Source of the DNA: Rhynchopus sp. YZ270_cl-10
Lineage: Eukaryota; Euglenozoa; Diplonemea; Diplonemida; Diplonemidae
Direction of reading: 5' to 3'
DNA length: 64,000 nucleotides
Assembly: GCA_964035575.1 (NCBI GenBank)
Contig: OZ037858.1
Location: forward strand, 992,001-1,056,000
Shown here: piece by piece, positions 52,201 through 60,525 of the stretch
How the letters are laid out: every line of letters starts with the position of its first letter
Numbering within the stretch: the stretch's first letter is position 1
Made by a program: the position numbers and the translations under genes
Notes under the pieces: model-generated
The model's database searches: none
Told to the model about the DNA's origin: nothing
Seen by the model: only the letters and a program-made list of their open reading frames with translations

Positions 52201-54741
52201 TACCTTTGGAGGGGACTCTAAGCCTACCACTGCCTTTGGGGATTCCAAACCTGGCGACTCGAAGCCTGCCTTTGGAGATGCAAAGCCCACCGCCGCGTTT
52301 GGAGATTCCAAGCCTGCCTTCGGGGGTGACTCGAAGCCTGCTTTCGGCGACTCGAAGCCTGCTTTTGGGGGTGACTCGAAGCCTTCCTTTGGAGATACAA
52401 AGCCTACTGCCGCGTTTGGAGATTCCAAGCCTGCTTTTGGGGGTGACTCGAAGCCTGCCTTCGGCGACTCGAAGCCTTCCTTTGGAGATACAAAGCCCAC
52501 CGCCGCGTTTGGGGACAAGCCTGCTTTTGGGGACGCAAAACCCACTGACGCAAAGCCTGCCTTTGGGGGTGAAGCAAAATCTACCCTCGGGTTTGGTGAT
52601 GCGAAGGGCTTTGGAGATGACAAGCCCAGCGACGCAAAGCCTGCTTTTGGAGAATCTAAGCCCGACACGAAGCCCGCCTTCGGAGACGCGAAGCCTAGCG
52701 AAGCCAAACCTGCCTTTGGAGATGCAACGAAGTCGACTGAAGGATTCGGCACCCTCGGAGCGAAGCCAGCTGACAAGAAGAAGCCTGACGCTGAAAAGCC
52801 TACCACATCAATCGAGAGTGGCTTCGGGAGCTTTGGTCTAGGCGACAAGCCAGCAAGCACCGAGACGAAACCAGCGTCAAACAGTTCAGGCTTAGGTAGT
52901 ATGTCATTTGGACCGTCAAAGACTGATCCCAAACCAAGCGACACTAAGCCAGCAGGATTCTCCGGATTTGGAGGCAGTCCAGCAAAATTCGGTGCGTCTG
53001 AAACGAAAACAGAACCAGCTGCAACTGCGAGCACAGGATCGGCAGGATTCACTCCTTTTGGTGCTTCGGGAAGTGAAACGAAGCCTTCTGGATTCGGTAC
53101 CGACTCTAAGCCGGCGGCCACCACTGGCATGTCATTTGGAGCTACCAGCAGCGACACGAAACCAGCAGGATTCCCTGCTGCTGCGAGCAGCAGTGCGGCA
53201 GCGACGGATGCTTTTGGCGCCTCATCTGGAACGAAAACAGAACCAGCTGCAACTGCGAGCACAGGATCGGCAGGATTCACTCCTTTTGGTGCTTCGGGCA
53301 GTGAGACGAAGCCTTCTGGATTCGGCACCGACTCTAAGCCGGCGGCCACCACTGGCATGTCATTTGGAGCTACCAGCAGCGACACGAAACCAGCAGGATT
53401 CCCTGCTGCTGCAAGCAGCAGTGCGGCAGCGACGGACGCTTTTGGCGCATCCACCTCGGGGGCTGTCTTTGGCGAGACGAAGGCAACAAGCTCTGCAACC
53501 ACTGCGCCTGCACCGTTTGGAGCTACCACCACTGCCCCGAAGGCCGACGGCTTTGGCACGTCCACTGCGGCGAAGCCTGCTGAAGCGCAGCCCACGACTA
53601 CACCTACACCGTTTGGCGCAAGCAGCGCAGCTTCCACCACCAACGCCTTTGGGGCGCCTGCGAGCAACCCTTTCCAGTCAGGCACCACACCGCAAGCTGA
53701 CGGCGGTATGGGCATGGACGAAGGGATGGGAGATGGTGGTGCGTTCCAGGCACAGCAGGGCGCTGCACCGAGCGCACAGCCGCCGATGCCGGGGGCTGCA
53801 CCGTCGAACCCTTTCCAACAGACCAGCGGAGGGGGCTTCCCACAGGCAGGCCAAGGGCAGCAGGGTGCCTTTGCACCACAGCAGCAGGCGCAGGCTCCAG
53901 CAGCAGGAGGAGGCGGCGGCTTCTTCGGCTCCCAACCCACCGCCCCTACCCAGCCAGCAGCAGCAGGCTCCAACCCCTTCGGAACGGGGTTCGCAAACGG
54001 CGCGCAGTCCCAACCCCGTGCAGGTGGCACATGGGGAGCACAGCCTACCCCAACACCGTTCGGTGGTGGTGGTGGTGCGCCGACTCCTGCAGCACCGTTT
54101 GGAGGCGGTGGTGGGGCTAACCCATTCGGACAGGCCCCTCAGCAGGTATGTAATGTGAGGGTTTTTTAGAAAAGGACGTTAGGTTTATCTGCTTTACTTT
54201 CTTTTACAACGGAGTGTCAGTGCCTGCGTCCCAGAGGCGTTTGCACTATCAACTTCACTTTACAATGTCTTATTCTCTTTTACAGAAAATGCAGGGAGGA
54301 GGAGGAGGAGGAGGCGGGTTTGGGCAGTACGGAGGTCAGCCGCAAAGCTTTGGCAACCCAGGTCAGCAGGCCCCGCAGGTATGGGAAAAAAAAAGAAAAG
54401 AAATAAAATAGAAAGTGGAGATTGCACAACCGAGGCAGCTACACTCCATTTATAACGTAATAATGTTGGAATTGTTCAAAAAAAAAAAAAAACGCTCCAT
54501 CCACATAGATAAAGAAAACAAAAAATACGAAAGCAAGGAAGAAAACCAGTAAAAAAAAAAAAAACGCTGGTTCATTCCAACATTATTACGGTCCAACATA
54601 TTTACATTTACGGTCTAAAAATAACTCTATTTTCATAACCTTATCTCATTGCAGGGTGGTGACCCGGGAAATCCGTTTGCCCAGGGCTTCCAAGCATCAA
54701 CTGGCTTCACATCGAACGCCTTCAGCGCGCACAGAGGATGA
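46246..54741 (+). CDS. Giant FG-repeat nucleoporin-like protein C (eight exons, 2583 aa)
   Basis: Exons: 46246-48190, 48236-48393, 48471-48572, 48650-48892, 48948-51824, 51899-54145, 54286-54378, 54655-54741; frame is kept at all junctions. The first five exons match gene B almost base for base, introns included. Five zinc-binding-like modules lie at about 141, 528, 768, 1034 and 1200. Unlike gene B it then has a coiled coil (~1396-1634: LQEVVVGLAAALKVQTQKV onward), a SAM-like helical segment (~1745-1790: DICDVETLRDCKQKDLERI, spanning the exon 5/6 junction), a KP-rich FG domain (GDSKPAFGGDSKP repeats, ~1820-2060), TKPSGFG and PFGA repeats, and a short G-rich NPFAQGF end. FG plus coiled coil is the plan of central-channel or Nup214-type nucleoporins, but no orthology is claimed. 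Confidence 0.85.
52130..52760 (+). repeat. SKPAFG-type coding repeat
   Basis: Units such as GACTCGAAGCCTGCTTTTGG encode D-S-K-P-A-F-G with G/GD spacers. Units of 15 to 30 bp are arranged irregularly. The opposite strand stays open throughout, which is an effect of the repeat and not a second gene. Confidence 0.8.
53003..53458 (+). repeat. 228-bp coding tandem duplication
   Basis: Two nearly identical 228-bp units (from 53003 and from 53231) encode the same TKTEPAATASTGSAGFTPFG to ATDAFGAS block, with only a few silent changes. Recent internal duplication within FG gene C. Confidence 0.85.
54413..54590. repeat. R1 fragment and inverted repeat inside the last intron of FG gene C
   Basis: Within the 276-nt intron 54379-54654, an R1 head (AGTGGAGATTGCACAAC, 54413-54449) is followed by an inverted repeat: CGTAATAATGTTGGAAT (54456-54472) and its exact inverse complement (54574-54590), separated by A-rich sequence. 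The intron is several times longer than the others in the gene, apparently through these insertions. Confidence 0.65.
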
Positions 54742-55801
54742 GATCCATGATGACAGGGCATGATTGTGCGTTTTTTAATGCAAGCATAAATTGAATTCTT
54801 TGGCTGTTCAATTACTGCGGGGGTGGAAGGGCAAAAAAAAAGAGACAACAAAAAGAAGAAGGGAAAAATGCATTGAAAAAGCAAACGTCCTCTTAAAGGA
54901 AAAAATGCAACAGACAAGTGGCTACACACTTGAGGGGGAGGGGTTGTTTATAAGGCGACCCATTGATGGCTGTTTCTTTGATTTTTTTTTTTGGGGGGGG
55001 CTTTTTTCGCTTTTTTTTTTTTAAACATCATTTCTTGTTTTGCTTTTGAACAAAAAATTGGGTAGACTGTTGTTTCAAACTTTCTATTCTTTTGGTGAGG
55101 AATCGCACGATTGTTTGCCTAACAAATTTCTGTCTTTCATTACTATTTTTTGAAAACATGGATTGCCTTTATTTTTGAATCGAAGCAAGAGAGGCCCTGT
55201 GGGGGCTTTTGTTTTGTGCTTTCAGCCGGATGGCTGGCATCGTACGTGGGTCAGTCGGAGGTGCCTGCAATAATAACTTCACTTTGCTTTTTCTTTTTTC
55301 GCAGGGGTTGGTTTTATTTCCTCTCCTAACGATGGTGGTGTGGACATCGGACACACAACATCTCCTTTCAGGGTTTTCTTTTGAAAGATGTGTGTGCACG
55401 AGATGCACATTCATCTGACAAGGTTTTGTCCCCCCCTTTTGTTTGCTTTTTTAGAAGACTGTTGGGAGGGGGTGAAGTACGGCCCCTCTCAGACAGTGGG
55501 CTTGCTAGCACCCCACTGAATTTGTTATGGTTTGTGTGTTTTTTTGACTTTTCTTGTGTTGAGCAGGATTGCAAAATTTTATTTTAAATATGTCGCAGTG
55601 ACCACCTCTGCCCATATGTTTTTTAAAACATTTTTTATTCCATTTTTCCCCCAAGAAAACATTTCTAGATTGCAAGTGTTCTCTATGACTTACTGAAGAA
55701 CGTTTGAAAGGGTGCAAAGGAGGGGGGGGGACTAGGTGCTTGGGTTCGATCACGTCAAGACCGTCAAACTGTTTATTTTTTTTTTTATTTTTATCCCCGC
55801 T

Positions 55802-56392
55802 TGAGACCATGAATTTCACGCCCCTTCACAAAATCGTGAAGGAGGTGCGTGAATTTATTTTCCGGTATTTCACGCTCAAAAAATAAATTCACGCTCAGAA
55901 AAATAAATTCACGCTCAGAAAAATAAATTCACGCTCAGAAAATAGTAGAACTGAACTCTCGAAAATTTTTTTGGAGGCCTTTGGAGGCCCAATTTTGCAA
56001 TTAAAGCCAGAAAAGAGGCATTTTGAGCCATTCTGGGGGTCTCAAACGCATTTTTGAGTTAATTTTCTGTATCACACAAACCACGGATTTACACGTTTTT
56101 TTTTCCAAATTTTCATCAAAAAATCCCAAATGAGACCTCAAAAACGTGCGAGGGCACCTGTGGAGAGTGAGTCCGACACGAACACAAGTGACTCATCGTC
56201 ATCGTCTTCCTCATCTTCCTCAGAAGTACAGCCGCGTAAGCGCCACAAACCCGCTGCACCAGTTCTGGATCAAGGCGCTGTCCAGCGCTAAGAGTTCCAC
56301 ATCAAAAAACTGAATCAAAAATCATCATAAAAAGAACCACCCCACCCTCTTCTCTTTGTACGTGAAAACGGGTTGTGAAATTCATGGTCTCA
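55802..56392. mobile_element. Inverted-repeat element with micro-ORF (591 bp)
   Basis: TGAGACCATGAATTTCAC (55802-55819) is inverted exactly at 56375-56392. Inside the left end are a CCTTCAC/GTGAAGG hairpin, a 27-bp motif (CGTGAATTTATTTTCC...TATTTCACG, 55848-55874) and three 20-bp tandem units (AAAAATAAATTCACGCTCAG, about 55878-55938). The 27-bp motif reappears inverted with one mismatch at 56532-56558, outside the right end, so the element and the palindrome at 56417-56558 are probably parts of one larger structure. No transposase and no clear target duplication. Class unknown. Confidence 0.6.
56130..56291 (+). CDS. Micro-ORF, Ser-rich basic peptide (53 aa)
   Basis: ATG at 56130 to TAA at 56291. 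A basic start (MRPQKRARAPVESES) is followed by a run of nine Ser with acidic residues before it, then a basic stretch (QPRKRHKP) and a neutral end. It is the only open frame in the inverted-repeat element and its codons are GC-richer than the flanks. It resembles acidic-serine nuclear-localised tails, but it may be non-coding; no homologue is known to me. Confidence 0.35.
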   Translation: MRPQKRARAPVESESDTNTSDSSSSSSSSSSEVQPRKRHKPAAPVLDQGAVQR

Positions 56393-56416
56393 TTTGGAGA
56401 TAAAATAATATATTTT

Positions 56417-56558
56417 CGTGAATTTATACCAGTATTTCACTTACAGGTGGAAACAGCCCTCGGGGAAGCATTTTTCCCCTCGGGCTTCGCCCTCGGGAAA
56501 AAATGCTTCCCTCGGGCTGTTTCCACCTGTGCGTGAAATACTGGAAAATAAATTCACG
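56417..56558. repeat. Large imperfect palindrome, 142 bp
   Basis: Arms of about 65 bp: CGTGAATTTATACCAGTATT ... ACAGGTGGAAACAGCCC ... GGGGAAGCATTTTT on the left and the inverse order on the right (AAAAATGCTTCCC, GGGCTGTTTCCACCTGT, GTGAAATACTGG, ATAAATTCACG). The centre is GGGCTTCGCCC near 56481-56491. Only a handful of mismatches interrupt it. The repeated CCCTCGGG octamer occurs in both orientations. It would extrude as a cruciform or fold as a very stable RNA hairpin. Confidence 0.85.
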
Positions 56559-56747
56559 ATAATAATATATATTATTCACGATATCTGAAGTAAAAGCTGA
56601 GGGTCGGGGAGGGTGTGGTTTTCCATTTTAGTGCAAAAAAAAGAAAAGAAGCGAGGAATTTTTCAGGCAGATCACAAATTAGAACAAAACTACAGAGGGG
56701 CGTGTTGATTTTTGTTTTTTAAACCCCTCCTTCCTGGCTTTCCACCA

Positions 56748-57235
56748 CACTGTCCACAACCCACGTCATGCCACCCACTGCAGCCTTTCGTTAACACACC
56801 CCACACTACTTACTAACAATGTCCTGCGGAGGAACCGGAGCTGCCCGTCCCCTGGACGCTGAGGAGGTCAAGATGGTGACGGACCTGAAGGCGGAGGTTG
56901 AGAAGTCTGCTGGAGCGACATTCACCACCTTCACCCCGCACAGCGTGAAGACGCAGGTGGTGGCGGGAACCAACTACTTCGCAAAGGTGGACGTGGGTGG
57001 TGAGTTCGTGCACGCCCGCATCTACAAGGGACCTGGTGCCGCCCCCAGCGTGGCCGGCGTGCAGAAGGGCAAGACCGCAGCCTGCGAGATCGAGTTCTTC
57101 GAGCCCACCGCCTGAGCAACAAATCCACAAACCGCATTCTGATCAGATGGCCCCCACCCCTCGGTGGTGTGCCGCCCTCGCCTCTGTTCCAAATGCGCAT
57201 TTTTAAAAACCCCATTCCCCCCTTTTTTTTTGCTG
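56748..57235. repeat. Duplicated block containing cystatin gene, copy 1
   Basis: Matches 59601-60082 with constant offset 2853 from the first base through the stop codon, without a gap and with no change seen in the coding part; the 3' flank differs by a few substitutions and 1-2 nt length changes in homopolymers. Confidence 0.9.
56819..57115 (+). CDS. Cystatin/stefin-type cysteine protease inhibitor, copy 1
   Basis: A 98-aa inhibitor of papain-family proteases. The conserved QVVAG loop (TQVVAGTNYFAKVDVGG) inserts into the protease active-site cleft. A Gly pair near the N-terminus (MSCGGTGAARPLDAEEVKMV) corresponds to the stefin N-terminal trunk. The absence of a signal peptide and the length of 98 aa fit type 1 cystatins (stefins), which act in the cytosol. 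The gene is GC-rich with strongly biased codons, suggesting high expression. The leader follows CCACTGCAG. An identical copy lies 2.85 kb downstream. Confidence 0.9.
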   Translation: MSCGGTGAARPLDAEEVKMVTDLKAEVEKSAGATFTTFTPHSVKTQVVAGTNYFAKVDVGGEFVHARIYKGPGAAPSVAGVQKGKTAACEIEFFEPTA

Positions 57236-57493
57236 TTCCATGAACGTCCAAATATCGCTATGACTTTCATCTTGTTTTATAAGCACAGAGGCACCTGCCT
57301 TTGTCATTTTATTTTTATTTCGACCCTTTTTTTTTTTGTGTTTCGACCAACATTTTTAACAACGTAAACACTTTCACGCAATAGCTGAAAACAAAAGGAG
57401 GGGGGTTTCTTTTCCTACATGCACTCCCAAACGACTACCCAACTTTTACCCCCTTTTATCAGACATATTTTACAACCAATCACACAACACACA
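57116..57493. other. Spacer with end of the duplication
   Basis: The duplicated block ends near 57235 in a T-run. An R4-like GCACAGAGGCACCTGCC lies at about 57283. CCTTTTATCAG lies 30 nt before the next start, followed by an A/C-rich leader. Confidence 0.5.
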
Positions 57494-58555
57494 ATGATGG
57501 CCCGTGCTCTTGTTCTGCTCCTTGCGAGCGCTGTGGTGTCTGCGGACACAACTGTCGAGGGTGTGACCTTCACCGACGCAGAGAAGACTGCGACCCTCGA
57601 GGCGGCCAACAGGGCGTCGTGGGAGACGCTGCACTACACCTTCGACCTGTACGACTACAAGGCCACGAACGTTGTGAACGGACGCACCTACGCCACGCTC
57701 GACGAGCTGGCAGCGGTGAGCGGTGTGACGACGTTTGTGCTGAACCTCTTCAAGTCGAAGGTGAGCGAGGTGTGCCCCCCCGCCACGCACTCTGTTCTTG
57801 ACGCGAAGATTGTCAGCGCCGCTAACAACGTGATGCACCCCGTGCTTGTCACCATGGCTGGTCTGTCCGCGTCGGCGGCGGAGGCTGTGTTCCGTGCACG
57901 CCCGATCTGCTCCGTGACTGCACTGGAGAGCGCTCTGTCCTCGCACGACGTGCAGGTGCTGACCGACTTCGTGCTGCGCGCCGGAACATGCTTCACCAAC
58001 GACGACTGCGACGCGACCCACATGTGCATGGGACAGCCCGCCGACAACGTTGTGCCATGGGGTCTGTGCGTCGTGAGGGCCGCCCCTGCAGGCATGGGTG
58101 CGACGTGCACGATCATCGAGAGCTGCAACGCCGGGCTCGTCTGCGTGGGGCTCACCATGAACGCTCTGGCCGGTACGTGCGACTTTGCTTGGATGGGCGC
58201 CAACTTCGTTGGGCTCTCTGACGCGACCCCCACCTCGACCGTTGTTGTGCCTGTGTACGGCCAGGCCACCGTCCCCGTCGACGCTCTGCTCTCCGTGAAC
58301 CCGTGGAGCGTGCAGAACCGCGAGAGCGTGAAGATTGTTGTTGAGGACCCGAACGGCACCCAGGTGACTGTGTTCGACGGACCTGAGCTTGCCAAGGTGA
58401 AGTCGTACGTGTCGATCCCGACCACCATCCAGGTGCCGCACAGCGGAGACGACGTCATCAACGGCGCCTGGAAGATCATCGTGACCAACCCCGGTGGTGT
58501 TGCCACTGGATCCATCACCGACATCAAGCTTGTCATGACGTCGCGTTTCGACTGA
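57494..58555 (+). CDS. Secreted protein with C-terminal P/Homo B-like domain
   Basis: A 353-aa protein. An N-terminal signal peptide (MMARALVLLLASAVVSA) is followed by a helical region to about 170, and a Cys-rich segment (about 170-235, for example CFTNDDCDATHMCMGQPADN) that resembles small disulphide knots. The C-terminal 120 residues form a beta-sandwich-like domain ending DVINGAWKIIVTNPGGVATG and then SITDIKLVMTSRF. That ending resembles the P/Homo B domain found after subtilisin-type proprotein convertases, but no catalytic triad is present. The gene is GC-rich and strongly codon-biased like its cystatin neighbours. It is flanked by the two cystatin copies. Function unknown. Confidence 0.72.
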   Translation: MMARALVLLLASAVVSADTTVEGVTFTDAEKTATLEAANRASWETLHYTFDLYDYKATNVVNGRTYATLDELAAVSGVTTFVLNLFKSKVSEVCPPATHSVLDAKIVSAANNVMHPVLVTMAGLSASAAEAVFRARPICSVTALESALSSHDVQVLTDFVLRAGTCFTNDDCDATHMCMGQPADNVVPWGLCVVRAAPAGMGATCTIIESCNAGLVCVGLTMNALAGTCDFAWMGANFVGLSDATPTSTVVVPVYGQATVPVDALLSVNPWSVQNRESVKIVVEDPNGTQVTVFDGPELAKVKSYVSIPTTIQVPHSGDDVINGAWKIIVTNPGGVATGSITDIKLVMTSRFD

Positions 58556-59671
58556 TGCGTTTTCGGTCACCCTCCCCCCTGCTGTTGTTTGTGCAGATTC
58601 ATTAGTCTGCATGATCAAACGCAAGAATGTGCACCTCCCACCCCTTTTATCCGACCGTGAGATCTTTTTTTTTTCCCACCTATTCTTCTCTGTTTGCCAA
58701 CTCCGTTTTTTGATTCTGTGTGCGCACATGAACACTTTGTTTGATAGTGGGCTTACCGTCAAATTGCAATATGAGCTTTTGCTTGCCCGAGAGTCATGAA
58801 TAAGTGCCTCATCCCAGTCGCCGTTGCGTTGGGTGTGATGGATTGTCATGTGTCCGCACCTTTTTTTCCTCTCCCTTATCAGCTTTTCATACAGAAAGTG
58901 ACGCAGCAGGCTGGGGTCATTTTTACCAACTTTTCTTTTATTGTGGCATTCAGAGAGAAGCAAACCTCCACAACACGACTTGCGCTACAACGTGCAACTA
59001 CTGGGGCCAGCAGTTTTTTGCTGTCACCCTGTTTTCCTCCCTCCTTTTCATTTTTATTTTTGAATTAGCACCCCAGCAAAACGTTCCTTACCTCCCACTG
59101 GTAGGGTCACATGATTTTTCGTGTGACGATCCATCGTTCGTCTTTGCTATTCGTGTCTTTTTTCTTGTTACATTCATTTTTTTTGCAATCATTGGCGTTC
59201 GGTTTTCATTTTTGTACTAGCACCCATACTGCGTGCTGCATCCGGTATTAAAAATATCCCTTTTTATTCACTCTCATTTTTCGATAGTCAACCAGAATAT
59301 CAGCTCAGCACTGATGATACAAATCTTCCATTGAGCTCTGCAGAACACTAAAAAATTGATTTTTTTTGTGTCGAGTCAATGTGTGCTCTGTCTGTGCTAC
59401 CTTTCTGTGACTCTATCGTTAAAGCTTCCAGAACGAATAGGGGCGTCACGAACCACAAAGCGTACCAAAAAAAAGTACATCCTCTCCCCCACGTTTTTTT
59501 CTAAGTAGTCAACCCTGAATGTTCAGTGAGGAGAAAGCGTGGAAAGTGTCAGATGCATCTGGATAAATCAAGTTGTCCTGATGCAAGGAGCATACACTGC
59601 CACTGTCCACAACCCACGTCATGCCACCCACTGCAGCCTTTCGTTAACACACCCCACACTACTTACTAACA
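58556..59671. other. Spacer before the second cystatin copy
   Basis: About 1.1 kb with T-rich runs and no supportable gene. The last 71 nt (from 59601) are the duplicated cystatin upstream region. Confidence 0.6.
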
Positions 59672-59968
59672 ATGTCCTGCGGAGGAACCGGAGCTGCCCG
59701 TCCCCTGGACGCTGAGGAGGTCAAGATGGTGACGGACCTGAAGGCGGAGGTTGAGAAGTCTGCTGGAGCGACATTCACCACCTTCACCCCGCACAGCGTG
59801 AAGACGCAGGTGGTGGCGGGAACCAACTACTTCGCAAAGGTGGACGTGGGTGGTGAGTTCGTGCACGCCCGCATCTACAAGGGACCTGGTGCCGCCCCCA
59901 GCGTGGCCGGCGTGCAGAAGGGCAAGACCGCAGCCTGCGAGATCGAGTTCTTCGAGCCCACCGCCTGA
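59672..59968 (+). CDS. Cystatin/stefin-type cysteine protease inhibitor, copy 2
   Basis: Identical in protein sequence to the copy at 56819-57115, with the same QVVAG loop and the same leader. As far as I can see the coding DNA is identical too, including third positions, so the duplication or conversion is very recent. Differences begin only in the 3' flank. Confidence 0.9.
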   Translation: MSCGGTGAARPLDAEEVKMVTDLKAEVEKSAGATFTTFTPHSVKTQVVAGTNYFAKVDVGGEFVHARIYKGPGAAPSVAGVQKGKTAACEIEFFEPTA

Positions 59969-60525
59969 GCAACAAATCCACAAACCGCATTCTGATCAGA
60001 TGGCCCCCACCCCTCGGTGGTGTGCCGCCCTCACCTCTGTTCCGAATGCGCATTTTTTAAAACCCCCATTCCCCCCTTTTTGTTTTTCCACAACGTGAAC
60101 ATCCATAGTATTTTTTTACATTAGAATTTGTGTCTGCAGAGACAAACCAAAGCACTTTCTACTTCACTTCATGATACTATATTCGACTGTCATTTGTTTT
60201 ATAAATACAGAGGCACCTGCCTTTTGATTTTTTTTTTTCTCCTTTCGGTCCTGTTCACCCAATCTGGTTCCACTCTTTTTTTGAGATATACATGCCCTGT
60301 GGCCTGTTCGTCTCTTCATTTTCCATTTTCCATAAAAAAAGCTTTTTCTCCAACCCAACGTGCACAGTAAAATTTCCTACTCGAAACAAAATGTGCAAAA
60401 AACACCTTTTTAAGAAAACAACACAATGCAAATCACGCTTTCTTTAATTTCTCACATCCCCTCTCTCTCTCTCTCCTTCATCCCTTTCTCCCTCCACGCC
60501 CTCCCCCCCCTACCAGGAGGCTACC
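59969..60525. other. Spacer after cystatin copy 2
   Basis: The 3' duplicated flank runs to about 60082. Two R4-like stretches follow (about 60126-60170 and 60200-60220). The rest is T-rich. A CT-rich tract from 60461 ends CCCTACCAG just before the next start. Confidence 0.55.

Larger units (their letters stand above)
54742..56818. other. Spacer with R2, R3, composite palindromic element and micro-ORF
   Basis: About 2 kb. T-runs at 54977-55021; R2 copy at 55214-55284; R3 hairpin at 55385-55417; composite inverted-repeat element from 55802 to about 56560, listed separately. No further gene seen. The end matches the upstream region of the second cystatin gene from 56748 onward. Confidence 0.6.

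Noticed and set aside
51865-54030. A 721-codon minus-strand frame in FG gene C
   Set aside because: Same cause as above: the SKPAFG and PFGA codons have no stop in the reverse frame. The + strand has introns with proper splice sites and frame continuity.
55866-55945. Possible CRISPR-like array of the 20-bp AAATAAATTCACGCTCAG units
   Set aside because: Units are directly adjacent without spacers, only three copies, in a eukaryotic genome; it is a simple tandem repeat in the composite element.
57470-58963. A 497-codon minus-strand frame over the secreted protein gene
   Set aside because: Strong third-position GC on the + strand leaves the opposite strand open; the product is His/Arg/Gly-rich without domain sense, while the + frame has a signal peptide.
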